Origin: Streptomyces sp. KL109B
Lineage (GTDB): Bacteria; Actinomycetota; Actinomycetes; Streptomycetales; Streptomycetaceae
Direction: 5' to 3'
Assembly (NCBI RefSeq): GCF_030766935.1
Contig: NZ_JASERL010000010.1
Span: forward strand, 124,001-188,000
DNA length: 64,000 bases
The notes under the pieces are model-generated. The model ran no database searches, had not been told where the DNA came from, and saw only the letters and a list, made by a program, of their open reading frames with translations. Numbering within the stretch: position 1 is the first letter of the stretch; each line of letters opens with the position of its first letter. Positions 25,577-37,010 of the stretch are shown one piece after another. A program made the position numbers and the translations under genes.

Positions 25577-26449
25577 ATGACGCACACCACAGGCAAGTAC
25601 GCCGACTTCGAGGCCTTGCGGGAGCAGGTGGTGGCGCTACGGCGCCAAGGGCTCAGCCTCCGACAAATCCGCAATGCAACCGGAGTCCGCAACAACGACG
25701 TCCTCAATCAACTCCTCCAGGGAGAGCCCCCGCCGGATTGGACGAAGCGCCCGAACGCCAAGGACGAGCTACGGGAGCGCGCTCGAGAGTTGCGCCGCCA
25801 GGGCTGGACGTACAACCAGATTCAGGCCGAGCTGGGCTGCTCCAAGAGCTCGGTGTCGCTGTGGGTCCGGGATCTCCCACGGCCAGAACCCAAGTGCACG
25901 CCAGAGGAGCAGCAGGCACGCATGAACGCGGGTCTCGCCAAACTACGCGCAGACCAGGATCGCGAACGCCAAGCGACCAAACGCACTGCCGCAGCAGACA
26001 TCGGCGATCTATCGGAACGCGAACTGCTGATCGCAGGCGTGACGCTCTACTGGGCAGAGGGCTCCAAGGACAAGCCCTACCGACGCACCGAGGTCATCCA
26101 GTTCATCAACAGCGACCCCAACGTGATCAAGCTCTTCATGCGCTGGCTAGAGCTGATGGGTGTGACGCGCGACCGCCTGACACTCCGCGTCAGCATCCAC
26201 AAGAGCGCCGACGTAAAGGCCGCCGAGAGTTTCTGGGCCGACATCGTGGACGTTGAGGTGGACGCCTTCAGTAAGGCGACGCTCAAGAAGCACAATCCGC
26301 GAACCGTCCGCAAGAACACCGGCAACGACTATCGGGGCTGCCTCATGATCTATGTACGGCAAAGCGCTGACCTATACCGTCGCATGGAAGGCGCCTGGTA
26401 CGGCATAGTAGGGGCTGCATCCGCGAATGATCCGGGAAACCGGACATAG
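25577..26449 (+). CDS. Unknown protein with two N-terminal HTH motifs
   Basis: A 290-residue protein of a family I recognise only as a recurrent Streptomyces hypothetical. Two resolvase-like HTH segments are clear: about 15-48 (LSLRQIRNATGVRNNDVL) and about 68-98 (WTYNQIQAELGCSKSSVSL). The C-terminal half has GVTLYWAEGSK, FINSDPNVIKLFMRWL, and RGCLMIYV, giving a helix and strand pattern faintly like LAGLIDADG nucleases. Codon use is less G/C-biased than its neighbours (CGA, CTA, TAT and TAG stop), hinting at foreign origin. It abuts tRNA-Gln by six bases. The ATG at 25577 was chosen as the first in frame. Confidence 0.8.
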   Translation: MTHTTGKYADFEALREQVVALRRQGLSLRQIRNATGVRNNDVLNQLLQGEPPPDWTKRPNAKDELRERARELRRQGWTYNQIQAELGCSKSSVSLWVRDLPRPEPKCTPEEQQARMNAGLAKLRADQDRERQATKRTAAADIGDLSERELLIAGVTLYWAEGSKDKPYRRTEVIQFINSDPNVIKLFMRWLELMGVTRDRLTLRVSIHKSADVKAAESFWADIVDVEVDAFSKATLKKHNPRTVRKNTGNDYRGCLMIYVRQSADLYRRMEGAWYGIVGAASANDPGNRT

Positions 26450-26455
26450 CGGTAA

Positions 26456-26526
26456 TCCCGGGTCGTCTAAGGGCAAGACAGCGGTTTTTGGTGCCGCCTA
26501 TAGGGGTTCGAATCCTCTCCCGGGAG
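26456..26526 (+). tRNA. tRNA-Gln (TTG)
   Basis: Full cloverleaf: acceptor TCCCGGG pairs with CCCGGGA, D arm GTCT/AGAC, anticodon arm GCGGT/GCCGC with loop TTTTGGT (anticodon TTG), T arm AGGGG-TTCGAAT-CCTCT, discriminator G. CCA is not encoded. It follows the double-HTH gene directly and is followed by a terminator hairpin. Confidence 0.96.
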
Positions 26527-26539
26527 CCTTGCTCGGTTC

Positions 26540-26565
26540 GGGGCCTGACCCATCAGTCAGGCCCC
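26540..26565 (+). terminator. Terminator after tRNA-Gln
   Basis: Perfect nine-base-pair stem GGGGCCTGA / TCAGGCCCC with an eight-base loop, 14 bases after the tRNA. Confidence 0.8.
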
Positions 26566-26644
26566 GCCCCCATGCCCGCCCCAATACGCCCCGGTATCCT
26601 GCGGATGTCCACCCCAATACGCATCCGAAGCCGAAGGGCCCCCC

Positions 26645-28096
26645 GTGAGCAGCGCCAACACCCCGGCCGCCGTCGTCGTACTCGCAGCGGGTGAGGGCAC
26701 CCGTATGAAGTCGGCGACGCCGAAAGTCCTCCACGAACTCTGCGGCCGCTCGCTCGTCGGCCATGTACTCGCGGCCTCCCGCGAGTTGGAGCCGCAACGG
26801 CTCGTCGTGGTCGTCGGCCACGAGCGCGAGAAGGTCGCCGCGCATGTGAACGCGGTCGACACCGAGGCCAGCACCGCCGTGCAGGCCGAGCAGAACGGCA
26901 CGGGTCACGCCGTGCGGATGGGTCTGGAAAGCCTGGACGAGGCCGTCGACGGCACCGTCGTCGTGGTCTGCGGCGACACCCCGCTGCTCACCGGCGAGAC
27001 GCTGCGCGAGCTGTCCGCCACCCACAGTGCCGACGGCAACGCCGTGACCGTGCTGACGGCCGAGGTCCCGGACGCCACCGGCTACGGCCGCATCGTCCGT
27101 GACAACGTCTCCGGCGCGGTCACCGCGATCGTCGAGCACAAGGACGCCACCGAGGCGCAGCGCGCGATCAACGAGATCAACTCGGGGGTCTTCGCGTTCG
27201 ACGGGCGGCTGCTCGTGGACGCGCTGAAGAAGGTGCGGACCGACAACAGCCAGGGCGAGGAGTACCTCACCGACGTGCTCGGGATTCTGCGTGAGGCCGG
27301 GCATCGCGTCGGCGCCTCCGTGGCCGCCGACCACCGTGAGATCGCCGGCATCAACAACCGTGTGCAGCTGGCCGAGGCGCGGCGCACGCTCAACGACCGG
27401 TTGCTTGAGCGGGCGATGCTCGACGGCGTCACTGTCGTCGATCCGGCGAGCACCTTCGTCGATGCCACCGTGACCTTCGAGCGTGACGCCACGGTGCTGC
27501 CGGGCACGCAGTTGCACGGCAGCACGCATCTCGCCGAGGGCTCCGTCGTCGGCCCCAACTCCCGTCTCACGGACACCCGCGTGGGCTCCGGCGCCAAGGT
27601 CGACAACACGGTGGCGTACAGCTCCGAGATCGGTCCGGAGGCGTCGGTCGGGCCCTTCGCCTACCTCCGTCCCGGCACCCGGCTCGGCGTGAAGTCGAAG
27701 ATCGGGACGTTCGTCGAGGCGAAGAACTCGTCGATCGGTGAGGGCACGAAGGTGCCGCACCTGTCGTACGTGGGTGACGCGACGATCGGCGACCACACCA
27801 ACATCGGTGCGGCGAGCGTCTTCGTGAACTACGACGGGGAGAGCAAGCACCACACGACCGTCGGGTCCCACTGCAAGACCGGTTCGGACAACATGTTTGT
27901 GGCGCCTGTCACTGTCGGGGACGGTGCGTACACCGCTGCCGGGTCCGTGATCACGAAGGATGTGCCGGCGGGTTCGCTGGCCGTGGCGCGGGGCCAGCAA
28001 AGGAATATCGAGGGTTGGGTGGCTCGAAAGCGTCCGGGGAGCGCGGCGGCGAAGGCGGCCGAGGCGGCTTCCCGGAATCCGGAAAGCGGCAGCTGA
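26645..28096 (+). CDS. glmU: Bifunctional GlmU (GlcN-1-P acetyltransferase / GlcNAc-1-P uridyltransferase)
   Basis: A 483-residue cytosolic enzyme making UDP-GlcNAc for peptidoglycan. The N-terminal uridyltransferase carries VLAAGEGTRMKS; GSK-type text and NEINSGVFAF follow. The C-terminal half is a left-handed beta-helix acetyltransferase with hexapeptide repeats (SVGPFAYLRPGTRLG, FVEAKNSSIGEGTKVPHLSY, NYDGESKHHTTVG). GTG start at 26645. The Ala/Ser/Pro-rich tail is typical of actinobacterial GlmU. It leads the glmU-prs-rplY-pth cluster, 120 bases before prs. Confidence 0.97.
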   Translation: MSSANTPAAVVVLAAGEGTRMKSATPKVLHELCGRSLVGHVLAASRELEPQRLVVVVGHEREKVAAHVNAVDTEASTAVQAEQNGTGHAVRMGLESLDEAVDGTVVVVCGDTPLLTGETLRELSATHSADGNAVTVLTAEVPDATGYGRIVRDNVSGAVTAIVEHKDATEAQRAINEINSGVFAFDGRLLVDALKKVRTDNSQGEEYLTDVLGILREAGHRVGASVAADHREIAGINNRVQLAEARRTLNDRLLERAMLDGVTVVDPASTFVDATVTFERDATVLPGTQLHGSTHLAEGSVVGPNSRLTDTRVGSGAKVDNTVAYSSEIGPEASVGPFAYLRPGTRLGVKSKIGTFVEAKNSSIGEGTKVPHLSYVGDATIGDHTNIGAASVFVNYDGESKHHTTVGSHCKTGSDNMFVAPVTVGDGAYTAAGSVITKDVPAGSLAVARGQQRNIEGWVARKRPGSAAAKAAEAASRNPESGS

Positions 28097-28216
28097 CCGG
28101 AAACAGGTGCGTCCGACACGGCGTACCGTGATAGGTGCACACGATTCGCCTGGCTCGCTGCTAATGGGACGCGCGGGCAGCTGCGGCGGACGAACTCGTC
28201 TGAGGAGACTAGTGCT

Positions 28217-29194
28217 GTGACCGGGATCAAGACGACCGGCGAGAAGAAGTTGATGCTCTTCTCCGGCCGCGCCCACCCCGAGCTTGCCGAGGAGGTCGCG
28301 CACCAGCTCGGTGTCGGGATCGTCCCGACCAAGGCTTTCGACTTCGCCAACGGCGAGATCTACGTCCGCTACCAGGAGTCCGCTCGCGGCGCCGACTGCT
28401 TCCTGATCCAGAGCCACACGGCTCCGATCAATAAGTGGATCATGGAACAGCTCATCATGATCGATGCGCTGAAGCGGGCCTCGGCCCGTTCCATCACCGT
28501 CATCGTGCCCTTCTACGGTTACGCGCGGCAGGACAAGAAGCACCGCGGACGTGAACCCATCTCGGCGCGCCTGGTGGCCGACCTGATGAAGACCGCCGGT
28601 GCGGACCGCATCCTCACCGTCGATCTGCACACGGACCAGATCCAGGGCTTCTTCGACGGGCCGGTGGACCACCTGTTCGCGCTGCCGATCCTGGCGGACT
28701 ACGTGGGCGCGAAGGTGGACCGCAGCAAGCTGACGGTCGTCTCCCCCGACGCCGGTCGTGTCCGGGTCGCCGACCGCTGGTGCGACCGGCTGGGCGCGCC
28801 TCTCGCGATCGTGCACAAGCGCCGTGACAAGGACGTCGCCAACCAGGTCACCGTGCACGAGGTCGTCGGTGACGTGAAGGGCCGCGTCTGCGTTCTCGTC
28901 GACGACATGATCGACACGGGTGGCACGATCTGCGCCGCCGCCGACGCCCTGTTCGCGCACGGTGCGGAGGACGTCATCGTGACGGCGACGCACGGTGTGC
29001 TGTCGGGTCCGGCCGCGGACCGTCTGAAGAACTCGAAGGTGAGCGAGTTCGTGTTCACGGACACGCTGCCGACGCCGGGCGAGCTGGAGCTCGACAAGAT
29101 CACGGTCCTGTCGATCGCCCCGACCATCGCCTCCGCGGTGCGCGAGGTCTTCGAGGACGGCTCCGTGACCAGCCTCTTCGAGGGCGAAGCGTAA
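28217..29194 (+). CDS. prs: Ribose-phosphate pyrophosphokinase
   Basis: A 325-residue class I PRPP synthetase producing the precursor for nucleotides, His and Trp. Marks include FANGEIYVRY, the flexible loop RQDKKHRGREPISARL, metal-binding TVDLHTDQIQGFF and the PRPP loop VLVDDMIDTGGT. The GTG at 28217 has GAGGAGA 8 bases upstream. It lies between glmU and rplY, the usual actinobacterial order. Confidence 0.97.
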   Translation: MTGIKTTGEKKLMLFSGRAHPELAEEVAHQLGVGIVPTKAFDFANGEIYVRYQESARGADCFLIQSHTAPINKWIMEQLIMIDALKRASARSITVIVPFYGYARQDKKHRGREPISARLVADLMKTAGADRILTVDLHTDQIQGFFDGPVDHLFALPILADYVGAKVDRSKLTVVSPDAGRVRVADRWCDRLGAPLAIVHKRRDKDVANQVTVHEVVGDVKGRVCVLVDDMIDTGGTICAAADALFAHGAEDVIVTATHGVLSGPAADRLKNSKVSEFVFTDTLPTPGELELDKITVLSIAPTIASAVREVFEDGSVTSLFEGEA

Positions 29195-29202
29195 AGATCC
29201 AT

Positions 29203-29261
29203 TTGGGTGCGGCCTCCCGCGCCGGGTAAACTGCTGAAGTTGCTCGGCGAGGGAGGCCGCA
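29203..29261 (+). promoter_or_regulatory. Promoter-like sequence inside an 11-bp inverted repeat before rplY
   Basis: TGCGGCCTCCC (29208-29218) is complementary to GGGAGGCCGCA (29251-29261). Between them lies TAAACT (29227-29232), 18 bases after TTGGGT (29203-29208), a plausible promoter. The repeat could be a prs terminator, an rplY leader element or an operator. Confidence 0.4.
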
Positions 29262-29368
29262 CTTCTGTTCTCGGAAGTCGTGGCTGTCCGTTATCGACGC
29301 GCTCTTCGTAGCAGGCCGTTCGTGGCCGGGTGACCCATCCCCCTGAGATCTACGAGGAGTTGAGAGCA

Positions 29369-29965
29369 ATGGCAGAGATCAAGCTCGCCGCCGAGACCCG
29401 CACCGAGTTCGGCAAGGGTGCCGCCCGCCGTCTGCGTCGCGTCGAGAAGGTTCCCGGTGTCGTCTACGGCCACGGCAACGACCCGCTGCACATCACGCTT
29501 CAGGCCCACGCCCTGATGCTGGCGCTGCGTACGCCGAACGCCCTGATCCGTCTGGACGTCGACGGTGGCAAGTCCTCCGAGCTGGTCATCCCGAAGGCCG
29601 TCCAGCGCGGCCCGCTGCTCGGCTTCCTGGAGCACGTCGACTTCCTGCAGGTCAAGCGCGGCGAGAAGGTCACCGTCGAGCTCCCGATCCACACCGAGGG
29701 CGAGCTGGCCCCGGGCGGCAACCTGCTCGAGCACGTGCTGAACACGCTCACGGTCGAGTGCGAGGCCACGCACATCCCCGAGTCGGTCACCGTCTCCGTC
29801 GAGGGCCTCGACGCCGGCGACTCGGTCCACGCCAAGGACATCAAGCTGCCCGAGGGCTCCACCCTCGCCGTCGACGAGGACGCCACCGTCCTTCAGGTCC
29901 TGGCCGCGCAGGCCGAGGAGGCCCCGGCCGAGGACGAGGCCGCCGAGGAGTCCGCGGAGGCCTGA
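29369..29965 (+). CDS. rplY: 50S ribosomal protein L25 (Ctc type)
   Basis: A 198-residue 5S-rRNA-binding protein of the long Ctc type: N-terminal L25 domain (1-95, RTEFGKGAARRLRR, VPGVVYGHG) plus the C-terminal TL5 beta domain, ending in an acidic Ala/Glu tail. The ATG at 29369 is preceded by GAGGAG and GAGAG. It is followed 99 bases later by pth, as in many bacteria. Confidence 0.95.
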   Translation: MAEIKLAAETRTEFGKGAARRLRRVEKVPGVVYGHGNDPLHITLQAHALMLALRTPNALIRLDVDGGKSSELVIPKAVQRGPLLGFLEHVDFLQVKRGEKVTVELPIHTEGELAPGGNLLEHVLNTLTVECEATHIPESVTVSVEGLDAGDSVHAKDIKLPEGSTLAVDEDATVLQVLAAQAEEAPAEDEAAEESAEA

Positions 29966-30064
29966 GCCTTCGAGGCCCTCTGACAGGTCTTGCCTGGTGT
30001 ACGGGGTGGTGGGCGCGGCCCGCCACCCCGTACGGCTATATCGACGTACACCGAAGGAATGCGC

Positions 30065-30658
30065 ATGTCCGACGAGAACGCTCCCTGGCTGATCGCCGGG
30101 CTCGGCAACCCTGGTCCCGAGTACGCGATGAACCGGCACAACGTCGGCTTCATGGTGGCCGATCTGCTGGCCCAGCGGATGGGCGCCAAGTTCAAGCGGG
30201 CGACGAAGGGCAAGGCGCAGGTCGTCGAGGGGCGGATCGGTCCGCCGGGGCCGTTGAACCGCCGGGTGATCCTCGCGAAGCCGATGTCGTTCATGAACGT
30301 CTCGGGTGGTCCCGTGACGGCGCTGTGCGACTTCTACAAGGTGCCGACGGAGCATGTCGTGGCGATCCACGACGAGTTGGACATCGACTACGGCGTGCTG
30401 CGGCTGAAGCTGGGCGGCGGCGACAACGGGCACAACGGCCTGAAGTCGATCACGAAGGCGCAGGGCAGCGACTACCACCGGGTGCGGTTCGGGATCGGTC
30501 GTCCGCCGGGCCGGATGCAGGTCGCGGACTTCGTGCTGAAGGACTTCTCGTCGAGCGAGCGCAAGGAGCTCGACTACTTCGTGGACCGGGCGGCCGACGC
30601 GACGGAGGCGCTGGTCATCGAGGGCCTTGAGCGGGCGCAGTCGACGTACAACTCCTGA
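30065..30658 (+). CDS. pth: Peptidyl-tRNA hydrolase
   Basis: A 197-residue enzyme that recycles peptidyl-tRNA dropped from ribosomes. The active site is visible: GLGNPGPEYAMNRHNVGF (catalytic His), KPMSFMNVSG, HDELDIDYG and GGDNGHNGLKS. Two in-frame ATGs lie six bases apart; GAAGGA sits at workable distance only from the second (30065), which is used here. Confidence 0.96.
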   Translation: MSDENAPWLIAGLGNPGPEYAMNRHNVGFMVADLLAQRMGAKFKRATKGKAQVVEGRIGPPGPLNRRVILAKPMSFMNVSGGPVTALCDFYKVPTEHVVAIHDELDIDYGVLRLKLGGGDNGHNGLKSITKAQGSDYHRVRFGIGRPPGRMQVADFVLKDFSSSERKELDYFVDRAADATEALVIEGLERAQSTYNS

Positions 30659-30722
30659 GCAACCCCTGTTCCCGACCTGCGGCTCTTGACCGTACGCAGG
30701 GTCATGGCCAAAGATCCCGGCC

Positions 30723-31178
30723 ATGGTTTCGGTCACCCGGAGGATCGCGACGGGCGCGGTCGTCCTGCTGCTGCTCGTCGCCGGGTTCTGGGCGTCCTGG
30801 GACTCGGCGCAGCACGTGCTGTTCCCGCGCGGCCGGGAGCGCGGCACGCTCACGGTGACCGGGTGCACGGACGCGGTGTGCGCGGGCCCCTTCGCGCCCG
30901 CTTCGCCAACCGCCGTGCGGCACGCGCGCGTTGTGATCGAGCGGTCCGTCGGGGTGAAGAAGGGCGCCGAGGTCCCGGTGGTTCTCAGGCCCAGCACGCG
31001 GGAGGCGGTGCGGGCCGGGGCTGGCGGGTTCTTCCACGCGTGGATCCCGTTCGGCGGGGCGTTGTTGCTCGGGGCGCCGTTGATCGCGGCGGGTGTGCGG
31101 CACCGGCGGCTCGCGTGGATCTCGGCGGGTGCGGGCGGGCTCGTGCTGACGGCGGCGTTTGTTGCGGTTGGGTTCTGA
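30723..31178 (+). CDS. Small membrane protein of unknown function
   Basis: A 151-residue protein. One N-terminal hydrophobic helix (about 9-25), an exterior loop with a Cys pair (GCTDAVCAGPF) and two C-terminal helices (about 103-122 and 127-150). Length and layout suggest an envelope protein; I do not recognise a family. It follows pth by 64 bases on the same strand. Confidence 0.65.
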   Translation: MVSVTRRIATGAVVLLLLVAGFWASWDSAQHVLFPRGRERGTLTVTGCTDAVCAGPFAPASPTAVRHARVVIERSVGVKKGAEVPVVLRPSTREAVRAGAGGFFHAWIPFGGALLLGAPLIAAGVRHRRLAWISAGAGGLVLTAAFVAVGF

Positions 31179-31292
31179 AGTGACGGTCGTGTCTTGACAG
31201 GGGCTCATGCCCGCTGGAATCTGAAACGCCTCAACTCGTAGGCCCCCCACAGGTTTTCCTGTCACATTCCACTCATTGAAGTCGGATTGCCC

Positions 31293-32048
31293 ATGCGCAC
31301 CCTGATTCCCGCGAGCGCGATAGCCGTGGCCGCCTCCGCGACCCTGCTGCTCGCTCCTTCCGCGTCCGCCACCGGCGGCCCGCACGGCTCTCCTCACGGC
31401 GACAACGGCACCGTGAAGATCCACGACGCCAAGACCGGCGAGGAGCTCCGCAAGAACGAGCCCCACGTCTGCACCTTCTACCTCGACGCGTTCGGCTTCG
31501 ACAGCGTCCAGCGGGTCGACTGGCACATCGAGGCCTGGGCGCCGACCGCCGACGTCAAGGGCGAGACGGTCAAGTCCGGTTCGCTCGCGCTCGGTTCGGA
31601 CGGTCACGGCCGCACCAACGACCTGTCGCTGCCCGACGGCCACTACAAGCTGTTCTGGAACTTCGACGGCGAGAAGGGCAAGGCCAAGCACAAGGTCTTC
31701 TGGACGGACTGCGCGCCGGGCTCGGACGAGCAGCCGCCCGGTAAGCCGGATCAGCCGGGCAAGCCGGAGCAGCCCGGTAAGCCCGAGCAGCCCGGTAAGC
31801 CGGAGAACCCCGGTAAGCCGGAGCAGCCCGGTAAGCCGACGACGCCCGCCCCGACGGCCACCGCCACGTCCCCGGCCGCCGTCGCGCCGGCCTCGTCCCC
31901 GTCGGCCAAGCCGTCCTCGCAGACCGCGGGCGACCTGGCCGAGACCGGCAGCAGCGCCCCCGTCGGGCTGCTGTCCACGGCCGCCGCGGTGCTCCTCGCG
32001 GCCGGTGGCGCGCTGGTCCTGTGGCGCCGCAGGATCGCGGGCAAGTAG
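31293..32048 (+). CDS. Sortase-anchored surface protein (LAETG)
   Basis: A 251-residue secreted protein. Signal peptide at 1-27 ends near SASA-TGG. The ectodomain (about 30-145) has two Cys and an all-beta look. A linker holds at least six Pro/Gly/Lys units of QPGKPE type. The C-terminus carries the sorting signal LAETG, a hydrophobic helix and WRRR. LAxTG is the class E sortase motif used in Streptomyces (chaplins). ATG at 31293; an in-frame TTG six bases earlier is less likely. Upstream, TTGACA lies at 31194-31199 without a clear -10. Confidence 0.88.
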   Translation: MRTLIPASAIAVAASATLLLAPSASATGGPHGSPHGDNGTVKIHDAKTGEELRKNEPHVCTFYLDAFGFDSVQRVDWHIEAWAPTADVKGETVKSGSLALGSDGHGRTNDLSLPDGHYKLFWNFDGEKGKAKHKVFWTDCAPGSDEQPPGKPDQPGKPEQPGKPEQPGKPENPGKPEQPGKPTTPAPTATATSPAAVAPASSPSAKPSSQTAGDLAETGSSAPVGLLSTAAAVLLAAGGALVLWRRRIAGK

Positions 32049-32060
32049 GCCACACACGCA

Positions 32061-32096
32061 CTGAGGGGCGCCTCCCGGCGGGGAGGCGCCCCTCAG
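32061..32096. terminator. Bidirectional terminator between sortase substrate and ppc
   Basis: Perfect 16-base-pair stem (32061-32076 with 32081-32096) around the tetraloop GGCG, between two convergent stops. One of the strongest hairpins in the window. Confidence 0.88.
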
Positions 32097-32127
32097 TCAC
32101 GTACGGCAACTGTCAACTGTCGCCGGA

Positions 32128-34866
<2,739 letters not shown>

Positions 34867-35027
34867 AGGTGCGGCTCCTTGCAATGGTGAAGCACGTGGT
34901 GAAGCACGTCGGGAGGAAGGATCCCCGGATCCGGGTAGACACCCGGGGGTGGAGATTCAGATACGGACCGCGCTGTCCGACCGATTCCAAGGATATGTGC
35001 CCGCGCCGACGGCGAGGTCGGGGCCTC

Positions 35028-35084
35028 TTGCCGCCAGGCTGCACGCTGACATACTTACGACGCCGTAGGTTACGGAACCGTAGG
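35028..35084 (+). promoter_or_regulatory. Desaturase promoter with overlapping palindromic operator
   Basis: TTGCCG (35028-35033) and CATACT (35050-35055) with 16-base spacing form a plausible promoter. Just downstream, TACGGAACCGTA (35071-35082) is a perfect 12-base palindrome flanked by direct repeats CCGTAGG (35063-35069 and 35078-35084). The position near the transcription start suits a repressor, most likely the TetR protein encoded after the desaturase. Binding is inferred. The rest of the 294-base gap 34867-35160 shows nothing else clear. Confidence 0.55.
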
Positions 35085-35160
35085 CAAGCCGTCCGCGGAT
35101 CCCCGTGGATCTCCTGACCCGTCTCAGCCCGTCTCAACCCTCGACTTACAGGGGACTCCC

Positions 35161-36150
35161 ATGGCAACCAGTACCGATGTGATCGAAGAAGCCCCCGGTG
35201 CGGCCTCAGGACCGCCCGCCGCGGCGCCCACGGCGACGCTCGGCGGGGAGCAGAAACGCTCCGTGGAGCAGATCACACTGCTCCTGTTCATCACCGTCCC
35301 GTTCCTCGCCGTGCTCGCGGCGGTGCCGCTGGCCTGGGGCTGGGGGGTGAGCTGGCTCGACCTCGCGCTCCTCGTCGTCTTCTACTTCGTCGGCTGCCAC
35401 GGCATCACGATCGGCTTCCACCGGTACTTCACGCACGGCTCCTTCAAGGCGAAGCGGCCGCTGCGGATCGCGCTGGCGATCATGGGTTCGCTCGCGGTCG
35501 AGGGTCCGCTCGTGCGCTGGGTCGCCGACCACCGCAAGCACCACAAGTTCTCCGACGCCGAAGGCGACCCGCACTCTCCGTGGCGGTACGGGGAGACGGT
35601 GCCGGCCCTGCTCAAGGGGCTGTGGTGGGCGCACATGGCGTGGATGTTCGACGAGGAGCAGACCTCGCAGGAGAAGTTCGCGCCCGACCTGATCAAGGAC
35701 CCGGCGATCCGCGCGATCTCCCGCCAGTTCGTCCTGTGGACGACGGTCTCGCTGCTGCTGCCCGCGCTGATCGGCGGCCTGGTGACGATGTCGTGGTGGG
35801 GCGCGTTCACGGCGTTCTTCTGGGGCTCGCTCGTGCGGGTGGCGCTGCTGCACCATGTGACGTGGTCGATCAACTCGATCTGTCACGCCGTCGGCAAGCG
35901 CCCCTTCAAGTCCCGCGACAAGTCCGGCAACGTGTGGTGGCTGGCCGTGCTGTCCTGCGGCGAGTCCTGGCACAACCTGCACCACGCGGACCCGACGTCG
36001 GCGCGGCACGGTGTGGAGCGCGGCCAGATCGACTCCTCGGCCCGCCTGATCCGCTGGTTCGAGCGGTTGGGCTGGGCGCACGATGTGCGCTGGCCGTCGA
36101 AGGACCGCATCGCCTCGCGGCGCAAGGAGCAGGTGGCCGACGCGGCCTGA
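35161..36150 (+). CDS. Acyl-CoA/acyl-lipid delta-9 desaturase
   Basis: A 329-residue membrane di-iron desaturase that introduces a double bond into fatty acyl chains. All three His boxes are present: HRYFTH, HRKHH and ESWHNLHH; four hydrophobic helices surround them. The ATG at 35161 begins MATSTD. It is followed 12 bases later by a TetR regulator gene and preceded by a palindromic operator-like site, a layout implying control of membrane fluidity. Confidence 0.95.
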   Translation: MATSTDVIEEAPGAASGPPAAAPTATLGGEQKRSVEQITLLLFITVPFLAVLAAVPLAWGWGVSWLDLALLVVFYFVGCHGITIGFHRYFTHGSFKAKRPLRIALAIMGSLAVEGPLVRWVADHRKHHKFSDAEGDPHSPWRYGETVPALLKGLWWAHMAWMFDEEQTSQEKFAPDLIKDPAIRAISRQFVLWTTVSLLLPALIGGLVTMSWWGAFTAFFWGSLVRVALLHHVTWSINSICHAVGKRPFKSRDKSGNVWWLAVLSCGESWHNLHHADPTSARHGVERGQIDSSARLIRWFERLGWAHDVRWPSKDRIASRRKEQVADAA

Positions 36151-36162
36151 GGCCCACACGGC

Positions 36163-36849
36163 ATGATGGACGACGTGGCGACCGACTCAAATACCCCGAG
36201 CAGTGACAGGCCCGACAAGCAGCCCCGGCGCGCGCGCAGAACGCGGATGACGGGGGCGGAGCGGCGTCAGCAGCTGTTGGAGATCGGTCGCGTCGTGTTC
36301 GCCGCGAAGGGCTTCGAGGCCACGTCGGTGGAGGAGATCGCGGCGAAGGCCGGGGTCTCCAAGCCGGTGGTGTACGAGCACTTCGGCGGCAAGGAGGGGC
36401 TGTACGCGGTGGTCGTGGACCGCGAGATGCGGCAGCTGCTCGACATGGTGACCGGTTCCCTGACGGCCGGTCACCCGCGGGAGCTGCTGGAGCAGGCGGC
36501 GTTCGCGCTCCTCGACTACATCGAGGAGTACACGGACGGCTTCCGCATCCTGGTCCGCGACTCCCCCATCCCGCAGTCCACGGGCTCGTTCGCGTCCCTC
36601 ATCTCCGACATCGCGACGCAGGTCGAGGACATCCTCGGCCGCGAGTTCAAGAGCCGCGGCTTCGACCCGAAGCTGGCGCCGCTGTACGCGCAGGCGCTGG
36701 TCGGGATGGTCGCGCTGACGGGCCAGTGGTGGCTGGACGCGCGCAAGCCGAAGAAGGCGGAGGTCGCGGCGCATCTGGTGAATCTGGCGTGGCACGGGTT
36801 GGACGGCTTGGAGCCGAAGCCGCGCCTTATAGGGCACCGGAAGAATTGA
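36163..36849 (+). CDS. TetR family regulator, probably of the desaturase
   Basis: A 228-residue TetR protein. The HTH lies at about 44-75 (TSVEEIAAKAGVSKPVVYEH), following RRQQLLEIGRVVFAAKGFEA; the rest is an all-helical ligand domain. It is 12 bases after the desaturase stop, so it is likely co-transcribed and autoregulated through the palindrome at 35071-35082. Start uncertain: ATGATG at 36163 or GTG at 36175; none has a good ribosome site. The ligand may be an acyl-CoA by analogy with other fatty-acid TetR regulators. Confidence 0.9.
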   Translation: MMDDVATDSNTPSSDRPDKQPRRARRTRMTGAERRQQLLEIGRVVFAAKGFEATSVEEIAAKAGVSKPVVYEHFGGKEGLYAVVVDREMRQLLDMVTGSLTAGHPRELLEQAAFALLDYIEEYTDGFRILVRDSPIPQSTGSFASLISDIATQVEDILGREFKSRGFDPKLAPLYAQALVGMVALTGQWWLDARKPKKAEVAAHLVNLAWHGLDGLEPKPRLIGHRKN

Positions 36850-36877
36850 GCTGCGCTCAGCCCCTCCCCGTGCCGTC

Positions 36878-37010
36878 TCAAGCCCTCCGGCGTTTGAGGA
36901 GCGGGGTCCGTTTTTTGAGCCCCTGCGGCGATTGAGCAGCGGGGTCCGGGGCGGAGCCCCGAGAGCCCGGCCACGGAGCCGCCTGCTCAATCGCCGCAGG
37001 GGCTTGAGGG
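36878..37010. repeat. Palindromic GC-rich element cluster next to broken VOC gene
   Basis: A short copy (36878-36909, AGCCCTCCGGCGTTTGAGGA), a T6 run (36911-36916), then a 90-base palindrome with perfect 22-base arms (36918-36939 and 36983-37004) around a 43-base middle. The palindrome is nearly identical to that at 38540-38630. Confidence 0.9.

Noticed and set aside
25577..26526. Integrated element or prophage at tRNA-Gln
   Set aside because: No integrase, excisionase or repeated tRNA 3' end is visible nearby, and core genes follow immediately.
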